Below are positions 25,758-33,468 of a stretch of DNA of 44,717 bases, piece by piece. Made by a program: the position numbers and the translations under genes. The stretch's first letter is position 1. Each line of letters starts with the position of its first letter. The stretch is from an uncultured Clostridia bacterium. GTDB taxonomy: Bacteria; Bacillota; Clostridia; Oscillospirales; CAG-272. Where the stretch lies: positions 1 to 44,717 of the forward strand of contig CAMYUQ010000007.1 of assembly GCA_947302045.1 (NCBI GenBank). The letters are read 5' to 3'. The notes below the pieces were generated by a model. It was not told where the DNA came from, ran no database searches, and saw only the letters and a program-made list of their open reading frames with translations.

Positions 25758-27479
25758 ATGGCAAAAATCAACCCCAGAACTGCCGATGAAAAGGTCGAAT
25801 TTCACAGTTTCGGCGGCATCCGGCAATGCGCTCTCCTTTCGGACGTCGGCGCATCCGAAATGCGCAATTTCCGCATCCGGGAGGACGGCTCGCTGGAAAA
25901 GCGGAGCGGTTATACGGCGATGATGTCGCTCTCGTCGGAGATCCGCGCCGTGTGGCAGGGAACGGTGGAAAACACCGACCTGCTCTTTGCGGTCAGCGGC
26001 TCCGCCGTCTACCGACTCCTGTCGGGACAAACCAATCCGAGCGCGATCTACTATCTTTCCACCTCTTCCGGCACGGCGCATTTCGCCCAGTACGCCGGGC
26101 GGCTCTACCTTTTCGACGGCGAGGAGATCTACCGGTATCTGCCGAACTCCAACAGCTTTACCCAAACGAAGGGGTACGTTCCGCTCTACGGCAAAAACTG
26201 GCATCCCACCCAGCTCGGCGCGGTGAACGAAGAAGTGAATCTGCTCTATCCGCGCCTGCGGATCCGGTATCTCAATTCGGTCGGCTCCACGCTCTTCATC
26301 CTCCCCTACACGACCCGGCAGATCGACCGCATGGAGGTCAACGGCGTGCAGATCACCAACTATTCCTTCACGCCGCAAACCAACACCTTCACCATCCCGG
26401 CGGCGCAGGCGTACGGCGTGCTGGACGTTTCGGTCACCCTCTCCTCGGTCTTCAACCAGCGCGCCACCGTCACGCACGCGTCCGGCCCCTGCCTGTTCTA
26501 CAACTTCAAGCACGAGGATCTCTTCCTCTTCGGCAACGGCTACAAGGTTTTCCACACCGAGCCGGTTGACGACGCCATGCTTGCCGAAAGTCAGGCGGTC
26601 TATTCGGATAGCGATCCCCTCTACTTTCCGTCGAGCGCGATTTTCTATCTGGGCGACAGCAACCACCCGGTTCGCGCCATGTGTCAGCGCGGCAACCGGC
26701 TGCTCGCCTTCAACGACCGCGGCGCATGGGGCATCGCGCGGGATGAGGACGAGGTCCTCTACACCTACACGATCGAGGGCAGTCTCGGATGCAATTCCTA
26801 CGGCGGCCTGACGCTCTGCGGAGAGTCTCCGGTGGTGGTGCGTTCGGACGGCGTTTTCCGCATTTCTTTCCCGATCAGCGAACAGACGTCCTGCTCGGCG
26901 CAATGCCTCTCGACCGAGGTGCGGGAACTGCTCCCCGATTCGCTCCTGCAAAACGGCATCCTCTGCTGGCTGCCCGACCGGAACGAGCTCTGGCTCCGCG
27001 ATCCCACCGAAACGGCGGAAGGGGTCGTCTGGGTCTACCATACCGGGCGCAGGGAATGGTCGCAATTCGATCATATCCCCGCCGTCCTCTTCTTCCAGAC
27101 CGCGGACGACCGTGCCGGATTCGGAACGGCGGGCGGATTGGTCGCCCTGGCGGAAAACACCGCCACGACCGACAACGGGCAGGCGATCAACGCCTACTAC
27201 CAGAGCAATTTCCTCTCGCTGAACCACCCCGAAAACCGGAAACGCGCCTGGCGGTTCACGCTCTGCGCCGAGCTGGACGGTTCGAGCGGACAGACGGTGG
27301 TGGTGGAAACCGACCGGGCGGAAAAAACCTTTTCGCTCCCCGCGAGCAATACCGGAAAGCCGGTCTTTATCAACCGCCGCTCGATGAACGGCAGATTCCG
27401 GTTCCTGCGTTTTCGGCTGAACGCCCCCGGCTCCGCGCGTCCCCGGTTTTACCGGATCTCGGTCCTGACAGCCGACTGA
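25758..27479 (+). CDS. Phage beta-propeller stabilisation/nozzle-like protein
   Basis: A 573-residue protein. ATG 25758 follows AAAGGAG. The N-terminal part has the pattern of P22 gp10 or T7 gp12-like head-to-tail proteins: N-F-R-I-R-E-D-G-S-L-E-K-R-S-G-Y, then a series of blade-like strands (LLFAVSGSAVYRLL, RLYLFDGEEIYRYL, EDLFLFGNGYKVF, NRLLAFNDRGAWGI, PVVVRSDGVFRI). Such proteins plug or extend the portal after DNA packaging. In P22-like genomes the equivalent gene is after the coat gene. Here it is between terL and portal. The 109 bases before it hold no gene. The assignment is by pattern, not by a clear family match. Confidence 0.65.
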   Translation: MAKINPRTADEKVEFHSFGGIRQCALLSDVGASEMRNFRIREDGSLEKRSGYTAMMSLSSEIRAVWQGTVENTDLLFAVSGSAVYRLLSGQTNPSAIYYLSTSSGTAHFAQYAGRLYLFDGEEIYRYLPNSNSFTQTKGYVPLYGKNWHPTQLGAVNEEVNLLYPRLRIRYLNSVGSTLFILPYTTRQIDRMEVNGVQITNYSFTPQTNTFTIPAAQAYGVLDVSVTLSSVFNQRATVTHASGPCLFYNFKHEDLFLFGNGYKVFHTEPVDDAMLAESQAVYSDSDPLYFPSSAIFYLGDSNHPVRAMCQRGNRLLAFNDRGAWGIARDEDEVLYTYTIEGSLGCNSYGGLTLCGESPVVVRSDGVFRISFPISEQTSCSAQCLSTEVRELLPDSLLQNGILCWLPDRNELWLRDPTETAEGVVWVYHTGRREWSQFDHIPAVLFFQTADDRAGFGTAGGLVALAENTATTDNGQAINAYYQSNFLSLNHPENRKRAWRFTLCAELDGSSGQTVVVETDRAEKTFSLPASNTGKPVFINRRSMNGRFRFLRFRLNAPGSARPRFYRISVLTAD

Positions 27480-27587
27480 CCTGCCGAGCCCTTTTTCTCC
27501 GTTTTTGAACCGCGCGCCGCCGCCCGCCGCTCCGCCGGCGAAATATTCCGGCGCGCGCAAACCCAACAGAAAGGAATTATCATCTAT

Positions 27588-29120
27588 ATGAACGATTTGA
27601 CAACGAAGGCATGGCGGCTCTATGAAGCGGGAACCGAATACAACCGGAAGATCGGACTCTACGAGACCGTGCGGCGCAACGAACAGTTCTACCGGGGCGA
27701 GCAGTGGCAGGGGAATCCCCCCGAATCGCTCCCGCGCCCGGTGTTCAACATCACACGCCGGATCGTGGATTACCTGATCGGAACGCTATCCCCCGAAAAG
27801 CTCTCCATCCGGTACAGCGACGACCGCCTGCCTTATCTGAACGCGTCCGCGGTACGCGAAAACGTCTCCGAGGGGCTTCGCCTGCTCGGCGGCAACGCCA
27901 TGTACCGCTGGAAGCGGAATCACATGAACGAGCTGACGCACCGCGCCCTGCTCGAAGCCGCGATCTCCGGCGACGGCGTCTTCTACTGCTGGTGGGACTC
28001 CGACTGCGACTGCGGTCAGCCCTTCTGCGGAGACATCCATACCGACCTCGTGGATGCGGTCAACCTCTTTGTCGCCGATCCCACTCGCGCCGATATTCAG
28101 TCGCAGGACTATGTGATGCTGGCGGGCAGATGCTCGGCGGAGACCCTGCGGCAGGAAGCCCGTGCCGCGGGAGCCGGCGAGGACGAGATCGCCAGGATCC
28201 ATCCCGACGAAGCCGAAAACTTCCCGAACGAACCCACCGGCTCGGACAAGGCGACCTACCTGATCCGCTTCTACCGGGAAGACGGCGAAGTCCTGTTTGA
28301 AAAAACCACCCGGAGCTGCCTGATCCGCCGGAGCGCGACCGGCATGAAGCATTACCCGGTCGCCTACTTCAACTGGCTGCCGCGCCGCGGCTCTTTCCAC
28401 GGGACTTCTCCCATCACCGAGCTGATCCCGAATCAGCGGTATGTGAACGCCGCTTACGCGCTGGCGATGAAACACATGACCGACGCGGCGTTCTCCAAGG
28501 TTATCTACGACCAGACCCGGATCCCCGAATGGAACAACGAGGTCGGAGAGGCGATCGCCGCCATCGGCGGCGGAAATATTTCGGACGCGGTCTCGGTTAT
28601 CGAACCGGGGAAGATGCACGACGAATATCTGAACCTGATCGAAAGCGTCGTGGAGAACACCAAGAGCGTCATGGGCGCCACCGAATCGGCGCTCGGCGAC
28701 GAGCGCGCCACCAACACCAGCGCGATCCTCGCGTTGCAGGAGGCGTCCCAGATCTCGCTCAAACAGGTGAATGCCCGCCTTTGCCGCTGCATCGGCGAGC
28801 TTGCCTCGATCTGGGCGGATATGCTCTGCGCCAACTGTCCGCCCGAACGGCTTCTGCCGGTCTCCGAGAACGGCGGTGTGACGGCGCGGCAGGTGGATTA
28901 CCCCCTGCTCGGCAGGGAACTCCTGCACGCCACCGCCGAAACCGGCAGTACCACCTATTTCACCGCGGCGGCAACCGTGACCCTGCTCGACCGTCTGCTC
29001 GACGCCGGGCATATCACCGTCTCGCAATACCTGCAACATCTGCCCGAGGGATGCGTTCCCGACCGCGCGGCGCTCTTGCAGGAACTGACTCTGAAAGGGG
29101 GAGAGGTGAATGACCGATGA
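27588..29120 (+). CDS. Phage portal protein (P22-like)
   Basis: A 510-residue protein. ATG 27588 follows AGAAAGGA with an 11-nt spacer. Typical portal features: N-terminal FYRGEQW (about 36-42), RPVFNITRRIVDYLIG, the wing segment EAAISGDGVFYCWWD, the SFHGTSPITELIPNQRYVN region before the long helix, and late ATNTSAILALQEAS. The portal forms the 12-mer ring through which DNA enters the head. Its end overlaps the scaffold gene by 11 bases. The frame is intact over its full length. Confidence 0.9.
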   Translation: MNDLTTKAWRLYEAGTEYNRKIGLYETVRRNEQFYRGEQWQGNPPESLPRPVFNITRRIVDYLIGTLSPEKLSIRYSDDRLPYLNASAVRENVSEGLRLLGGNAMYRWKRNHMNELTHRALLEAAISGDGVFYCWWDSDCDCGQPFCGDIHTDLVDAVNLFVADPTRADIQSQDYVMLAGRCSAETLRQEARAAGAGEDEIARIHPDEAENFPNEPTGSDKATYLIRFYREDGEVLFEKTTRSCLIRRSATGMKHYPVAYFNWLPRRGSFHGTSPITELIPNQRYVNAAYALAMKHMTDAAFSKVIYDQTRIPEWNNEVGEAIAAIGGGNISDAVSVIEPGKMHDEYLNLIESVVENTKSVMGATESALGDERATNTSAILALQEASQISLKQVNARLCRCIGELASIWADMLCANCPPERLLPVSENGGVTARQVDYPLLGRELLHATAETGSTTYFTAAATVTLLDRLLDAGHITVSQYLQHLPEGCVPDRAALLQELTLKGGEVNDR

Positions 29121-29691
29121 ATTTTCGGAAGCGGGTCTCGACCCGACTGCGCTGGCAGATCCGGAAGACGAAACGGTTGATCCGGCGAGCGAAAGAGATG
29201 CTGGCGTCGGCGAAACAGATGCAGGAGAAGGAACCGTCGGGGGAGCTGCGCCGTCTGCTCCTGCGGATCTGCGAGATCCTGAGTCTGCTCCGGCTGATCC
29301 TGCTTCTCCTGCGGGAGAACTGGAAGGGCTCCGGCAGGAATTGAACGGTCTGCGCGCCGAGCTGCAAAACCTGCGCCGGGCGCAGTCCGAATGCGCCGAA
29401 TTTGCCGCGCTCTACCCGGACGTTCCGCTCTCCGACCTGCCCGACGCGGTTTGGGAGGACGTCGGGCGCGGCGTCCCGGTATCCGCCGCCTACGCACTGT
29501 TCCGGCGACGGGAGGAATATGCCGGGAGGATCGCCGGGCAGGTCAACGAACAGAACCGCACCCGCTCTTCCGGCGCGCTCGCGCAATCGCGCAGCGGATT
29601 CCTCTCCCCGGCGGAGGTGCGCGCCATGTCGCCCGCCGAGGTGCGGAAAAACTACCAAAGCATCCTGCATTCCATGCAAAAATGGAACTGA
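29110..29691 (+). CDS. Phage scaffolding protein-like
   Basis: A 193-residue protein. ATG 29110 lies behind GGGGGAGAGG inside the end of the portal gene. Residues 1-70 are acidic and rich in A, P, D and E. A coiled-coil (about 69-92, LEGLRQELNGLRAELQNLRR) follows, then a basic helical C-terminus (150-193), the usual coat-binding end of a scaffold. The position between portal and coat genes supports the role. No sequence family is recognisable, as expected for scaffolds. Confidence 0.75.
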   Translation: MTDEFSEAGLDPTALADPEDETVDPASERDAGVGETDAGEGTVGGAAPSAPADLRDPESAPADPASPAGELEGLRQELNGLRAELQNLRRAQSECAEFAALYPDVPLSDLPDAVWEDVGRGVPVSAAYALFRRREEYAGRIAGQVNEQNRTRSSGALAQSRSGFLSPAEVRAMSPAEVRKNYQSILHSMQKWN

Positions 29692-29746
29692 CGGGAATCT
29701 CACCGCAAAACAGATTCAATCACAAAAAAAGAAAGGAACTTATCCT

Positions 29747-30589
29747 ATGGCTATCAGCAATTTTATCCCCTCTATCTGGAGCGAATCCCTGCTGCATTCG
29801 CTCGACAAAAAGTATATCGCCGTCGCAAACTCCAACCGTGAATACGAGGGCGACATCAAGGAGATGGGCAGCGTTGTGAAGGTTTGCGGAGTCGGAAGCG
29901 TTTCGATCTCCAACTACACCAAAAACACGAATATGCTCAGTCCCGAAACGCTCACCGATATGAGCCGGGAACTCCGGATCGATCAGGCGAAGTGCTTCAA
30001 CTTCCAGATCGACGACATCGATCAGGCGCAGAGCGTGCCGGGTCTGATGGAAGCGGCAATGTCCAACGCCGCCAACGCGCTGGCAAACACCGCCGATCAG
30101 TACGTCTACGGTCTTTACAGCCAGGCAGGCAAGACCATTACCAACGAAGATATGACCGCTGAGAACATTCTGGACACCCTGCTCGAAGCAAGAACACTGC
30201 TCTATAAGCAGAACGCCACCAACCCTGACGACATCGTGTTCGAGCTTTCTCCCGAGGTCGGCGCGCTGGTTCTCAAAGCAAAGATCCTGAACGCGACCGA
30301 CAACAGCGAGGCGCTCAACGCCGGTTGTATCGGAACGGTGGGCGGCGTGCGCGTCTACGTTTCCAACAACATCTGCTCCTCCACCGAGGACGACGGCGAG
30401 CACTTCTACTGCCTCGCCCGTACCCGCCGCGCGATCGCGTTTGCGGAACAGCTCTCCGAGGTGGACGCCTACCGTCCGGAACTGCGGTTCGCCGACGCCG
30501 TGAAGGGACTGCACCTCTACGGCGCAAAGGTCTTCTATCCGCAGGAGCTGATCCTGATGGAATGCGTCAAGCCCGAAGAGGAAGAATGA
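29747..30589 (+). CDS. Phage major capsid (coat) protein
   Basis: A 280-residue protein. ATG 29747 follows AAAGGA; upstream codons in the same frame overlap the scaffold gene and are not used. The pattern is that of the smaller HK97-fold coat proteins of P22-like phages: N-terminal FIPSIWSESLLHSLDKKYIA, the GDIKEMGSVVKVCGVGSVSI strand region, and late strands TVGGVRVYVSNNI and VKGLHLYGAKVFYPQ. It is the main shell protein. Base composition is slightly different from flanking genes (more even codon use), as often for highly expressed structural genes. Confidence 0.88.
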   Translation: MAISNFIPSIWSESLLHSLDKKYIAVANSNREYEGDIKEMGSVVKVCGVGSVSISNYTKNTNMLSPETLTDMSRELRIDQAKCFNFQIDDIDQAQSVPGLMEAAMSNAANALANTADQYVYGLYSQAGKTITNEDMTAENILDTLLEARTLLYKQNATNPDDIVFELSPEVGALVLKAKILNATDNSEALNAGCIGTVGGVRVYVSNNICSSTEDDGEHFYCLARTRRAIAFAEQLSEVDAYRPELRFADAVKGLHLYGAKVFYPQELILMECVKPEEEE

Positions 30590-30600
30590 GGTGAGGCGCC

Positions 30601-30990
30601 GTGACCAACGGAGAGATCCTTGATCAAGCCGTCCGGCTCACGGGAGAGACGTCGACAGCCGATAGCCCGGACTATTCCGACCGCTCGAAAAGTCTGCTTG
30701 CGCTGCTCTATCGCACGCTGGCTCCGCTCGATCGGGACATCCGGGCGGCAAACGACCTGCCGGCGCAGGGGAATCTCCCCTCGACGGTACTTCCGACCGG
30801 CATCTTTCCGCTCACCGATCAACTGGCTCCCGCGGTTGCCTACGCGCTCGCGTCGCTTTTGACGATCGACGAGAACCTCTCGCTTTCCGAAACGATGCAG
30901 AAGCATTTTGCCGACGCGATCGTCGACGTCCGCGCCAGGATCCCCATGAAAAGCGGATCGACCAGGAACGTCTATCCCGGCATTCTGTAA
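30601..30990 (+). CDS. Phage head-tail connector-like protein
   Basis: A 129-residue protein starting at GTG 30601 behind GAGGTGAGG. It is helical, with the pattern of small head-completion adaptors (P22 gp4 or HK97 gp6 type): an N-terminal helix TNGEILDQAVRL, a central LAPAVAYALASLLTIDEN and a last helix before a flexible tail. Its place directly after the coat gene fits. It is the last gene of the module; a double terminator follows at once, so no tail genes are present downstream. Confidence 0.65.
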   Translation: MTNGEILDQAVRLTGETSTADSPDYSDRSKSLLALLYRTLAPLDRDIRAANDLPAQGNLPSTVLPTGIFPLTDQLAPAVAYALASLLTIDENLSLSETMQKHFADAIVDVRARIPMKSGSTRNVYPGIL

Positions 30991-30999
30991 GCCCCGAGG

Positions 31000-31074
31000 C
31001 AGTCCGGCAAATGCCGGACTGCCGCCCCGGCGAGAGAACGGCATCCAGCCGTCCCCTCGCCGGGGTTTTCTTTT
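31000..31074 (+). terminator. Tandem terminator closing the phage module
   Basis: First hairpin: CAGTCCGGCA (31000-31009) with TGCCGGACTG (31012-31021). Second: CCCCGGCGAG (31025-31034) with CTCGCCGGGG (31056-31065), an inner ACGGC/GCCGT pair, then TTTTCTTTTG. The second is a textbook intrinsic terminator. Confidence 0.92.
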
Positions 31075-31105
31075 GCAAAACGGTTGATATTTTCCCATTT
31101 TCTGT

Positions 31106-31138
31106 CAATTCTTTGAAAGGAAAAAGGCGTGGGCAAGG
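31106..31138. repeat. Hairpin-less fragment of the island-flanking repeat
   Basis: CAATTCTTTGAAAGG followed by AAAAAGGCGTGGGCAAGG matches the left flank at 31945-31977 with a few changes, but the hairpin arm does not follow. It looks like a degenerate or partial third copy. Confidence 0.55.
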
Positions 31139-31155
31139 AATCTCTGTAAAAAAGA

Positions 31156-31184
31156 TTGACAATCCGGGTGGTTTATGCTAAAAT
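31156..31184 (+). promoter_or_regulatory. Promoter of the YczE-like gene
   Basis: TTGACA (31156-31161), 17 bases, TAAAAT (31179-31184), about 33 nt before ATG 31218. Confidence 0.85.
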
Positions 31185-31217
31185 GAGGTAGCTTTTTCAT
31201 CTCCGGAGGTTTTTATC

Positions 31218-31928
31218 ATGCACCCCGATTCCAAACGAAAACCGATCTTTATACCGGGCGAGGTCGCCTACCTGTTGGGATTGATCCTGATGCCCCTTGC
31301 CGTCAGTTTGACAGCCGCGGCGGACTTTGGCGTATCGATGATCGTTGCTCCGGCATATCTGGTCAGTCTGAAAGTGTCGTGGCTGACCTTCGGGCGTGCG
31401 GAATACCTGTTGCAGGGCGTTCTGTTCGTGCTGTTTTGTATTCTGATGCGCCGGGTGCGGCTGATCTACTTCGTTTCTTTTCTGACCTGCCTGCTCTACG
31501 GGCTGATTCTCGACCTGTGGCGCACGGTGATCCCGATGCTCAATCCGGAAGTGACGGCACCGGGGAGCATGGCGATGCCGGTACGGATTGCGTTTTTGAT
31601 AGTAGGAATAGTGGTCACCTCGTTTGCTGTCGCCCTGTTTTTTCACGTCTATCTCTACCCGCAGGTATATGACTTTTTCGTCAAAGGTCTGACGGTGCGG
31701 TATCATTTGAGAGTCACGGTTTTCAAGACAGCATTTGACTTTTCGATGTTGGCGGTCTCGGTGCTCCTTTCCAGATTGCTTTTCCACGCATGGGTGGGGA
31801 TCGGGATCGGCACGCTTGTGATGACGGTTTGTAACGGTACACTGATCGGCTTTTTTGACCGCCTGCTCAAACGGTATTTTGAAATAAAACCGCTCTTTCC
31901 CAAATTCGCAGAACATTTTCATTTTTGA
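31218..31928 (+). CDS. YczE/YitT-like integral membrane protein
   Basis: A 236-residue protein. GGAGG lies ten bases before ATG 31218. Five or so hydrophobic helices are visible (about 15-38, 60-78, 80-100, 121-145, 170-190, 195-215). The motifs AADFGVSMIVAPAYLVS and WVGIGIGTLVMTVCNG, the latter a G-I-G-T-x-x-x-x-x-x-N-G loop, are like those of the YczE group of uncharacterised permease-like proteins. Transported substrate is unknown. It is a single gene with its own consensus promoter, ending at the first flanking repeat of the AT-rich island. Confidence 0.75.
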   Translation: MHPDSKRKPIFIPGEVAYLLGLILMPLAVSLTAAADFGVSMIVAPAYLVSLKVSWLTFGRAEYLLQGVLFVLFCILMRRVRLIYFVSFLTCLLYGLILDLWRTVIPMLNPEVTAPGSMAMPVRIAFLIVGIVVTSFAVALFFHVYLYPQVYDFFVKGLTVRYHLRVTVFKTAFDFSMLAVSVLLSRLLFHAWVGIGIGTLVMTVCNGTLIGFFDRLLKRYFEIKPLFPKFAEHFHF

Positions 31929-31948
31929 AAAAATTTTTCTCAATTCAA

Positions 31949-32017
31949 TTCTTTGAAAGGAAAAGGGTGCGGGGAAGGGGAAACTTTCTTCTAAGAAAGT
32001 TTCCCCTTCCCCGCGGT
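31949..32017. repeat. Left flanking repeat of the AT-rich island (hairpin copy 5)
   Basis: A 69-base unit: TTCTTTGAAAGGAAAAGGGT, then a perfect 22-bp hairpin (31969-31990 with 31993-32014, loop CT). It matches the unit at 34589-34657 in 67 of 69 positions and in the same orientation. The two differences lie opposite each other in the stem. With T-rich flanks it can also terminate both converging genes. Confidence 0.85.
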
Positions 32018-32020
32018 TTT

Positions 32021-32332
32021 TTATTTTATCAATAAATCATCGATCAGAGCTTCGAGATGGGAGAGCTGATCGGGAGGGAGTTGTTGAATTTTTCGATTGA
32101 TTTGGGCGGTTTTGGCGGGAGCGGCATTTTCGACCTCAAAGAATTCGGCGGGGGAGATGCCGAGATAGTCGCAGAGGTAAAAGAACAAAGACATGGACGG
32201 AAGCGCTTTTCCGTTTTCGATACTGTTAATATAACCGGGGTTTTGCCCGAGCGACAAACTCATATCCCGTGCGGAAACGCCCTTTTCGTTTCTCAACTTT
32301 GCCAACCGCAAAGCAAATTCGTGTTCTTGCAT
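32021..32332 (-). CDS. XRE-family helix-turn-helix regulator
   Basis: A 103-residue protein. Residues 8-65 form an HTH_3 domain: LRNEKGVSARDMSLSLGQ, NPGYINSIENGK and LPSMSLFFYLCDYLGISP. The tail (66-103) has a short helix for dimerisation. ATG 32332 follows GGGGGTGA. It stands divergent to the AT-rich gene set, with repeated ACGATAT half-sites in the shared gap, so it probably represses itself and the set. Its stop is three bases from the flanking repeat. Confidence 0.88.
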   Translation of the reverse strand: MQEHEFALRLAKLRNEKGVSARDMSLSLGQNPGYINSIENGKALPSMSLFFYLCDYLGISPAEFFEVENAAPAKTAQINRKIQQLPPDQLSHLEALIDDLLIK

Positions 32333-32360
32333 TATGTCACCCCCCTGCTATATATTGTAA

Positions 32361-32441
32361 ACGATATAATGCCAAAAATATAATATGAAATACGATATTT
32401 CTATTGACATATCGTTTTTTATATGATATAATGCCAAAAAA
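32361..32441. promoter_or_regulatory. Operator region of the island regulator
   Basis: ACGATAT occurs at 32361-32367 and 32392-32398, and inverted (ATATCGT) at 32409-32415. The latter two form an inverted pair 10 bases apart, over the -35 box. GATATAATGCCAAAAA is a 16-base direct repeat at 32363-32378 and 32425-32440. These fit dimer sites of the adjacent XRE protein; binding is inferred. Confidence 0.6.
32404..32432 (+). promoter_or_regulatory. Promoter of the island's plus-strand genes
   Basis: TTGACA (32404-32409), 17 bases, TATAAT (32427-32432): exact consensus, overlapping the operator repeats. The leader to the first small gene is about 158 nt and holds no obvious gene. Confidence 0.88.
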
Positions 32442-32596
32442 GAGCGTATTAAATAAGCTGTGTTATTTGCAAAGCATTGGTGCTGAAAACAATTCAAGTA
32501 CAAGACCAAGCGCGATTTGCCGTTTTGTAGGGAACATCAGAGGATACGATAGTCAAAAAATCTTTCCCAAAATGTTAAGGATAAGGAGAAAAGATT

Positions 32597-32713
32597 ATGT
32601 TATTTCATTATCACCGTGGATGTTTAGACCATCTTTGCGGCTGCATGCTTGCGCTTTTGGCTCCGGTAGTGGGTATTGTTGCAATTGCTGTTGCAATCAT
32701 CTTGTCCATATAA
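32597..32713 (+). CDS. 38-residue Cys/His-rich membrane peptide
   Basis: ATG 32597 lies eight bases after AAGGAG. The N-terminal part (1-16) is rich in His and Cys (HYHRGCLDHLCGC), a possible metal-binding head. Residues 17-38 form one hydrophobic helix made of A, V, I and L, ending at TAA 32711-32713. A good ribosome site, position as first gene after a consensus promoter and a sensible product support translation. No known family. Confidence 0.65.
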   Translation: MLFHYHRGCLDHLCGCMLALLAPVVGIVAIAVAIILSI

Positions 32714-32732
32714 GGGGGAGAAAGAGCATATT

Positions 32733-33386
32733 ATGGGATCCATAAGGGAATTGAAATGCCCAAATTGTTGCGCAAATCTCTCACCAAATGATAAATTCTG
32801 TACCTACTGTGGAACAAAGGTTTCGTTTACTGACGGAACTACCATTACGCATAGAACATCAGATGAAGCAGAGGTCATCCGTGCGGAAACAGATCGGATT
32901 GAAAGATTGGAAAAATTAAAAATCGAAGAGGAAGAAAAAAAGAGAAAACGGAAAATCACTTTGATCTGGGTCGTTTCCTCAATTGCTTGTTGCGGAATCG
33001 GCGCTCTATTAATGCTAATTGACTGGTCTTTTGCGTTTTTGATTCTTGGAGGGGTATATTCGCTATTGCTTTGCTTTTCTCACCATGACGGAAAAAAAGA
33101 TGGAAACAATGAAAAAAATACAGCAAAAAATACAGTTAGATTAATCGAAATAACTGAATCAATTGCGGACTGGGAAGATAGAAACGTTGAGGCAATGTTG
33201 GCTATTTTGCGTGGCGCGGGATTCAAAAACATCAACGCGATTCCACTACACGATCTTTCATGGTGGTCTGCGAAGAAGAACGGGCGAATAGAATCAATGA
33301 CAATCAACGGAGATTCCGAATTTGAAGAGGGGGATTCATTTCCTCCAAGCGTAGCGATAGTAATTACTTACCATTCTCTTGATTGA
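32733..33386 (+). CDS. Zinc-ribbon membrane protein with PASTA-like C-terminal domain
   Basis: A 217-residue protein. ATG 32733 is preceded by GGGGGAG with a 12-nt spacer. Order: zinc ribbon with Cys9, Cys12, Cys23 and Cys26; a charged helix, probably coiled coil (about 45-72); two membrane segments (about 74-92 and 95-112); and a domain (about 142-215) that matches the repeated domain of the next protein (NVEAMLAILRGAGFKNI, then MTINGDSEFEEGD, ending IVITYH). The topology, with two helices, would put ribbon and PASTA-like domain on the same side. AT-rich codon use differs from the surrounding genome. Function unknown. Confidence 0.8.
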   Translation: MGSIRELKCPNCCANLSPNDKFCTYCGTKVSFTDGTTITHRTSDEAEVIRAETDRIERLEKLKIEEEEKKRKRKITLIWVVSSIACCGIGALLMLIDWSFAFLILGGVYSLLLCFSHHDGKKDGNNEKNTAKNTVRLIEITESIADWEDRNVEAMLAILRGAGFKNINAIPLHDLSWWSAKKNGRIESMTINGDSEFEEGDSFPPSVAIVITYHSLD

Positions 33387-33468
33387 GATTGAAGTGTATC
33401 GCTTTGTCAATCACAATTATCTGCTACTAATTCAACCAAAAATTTTTTTTGATAAAGAGAAAAGAAAA

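Noticed and set aside
32404..32745. 113-codon frame across the island leader
   Set aside because: No ribosome site, odd composition, and it runs through the promoter and the better supported 38-residue gene in another frame.
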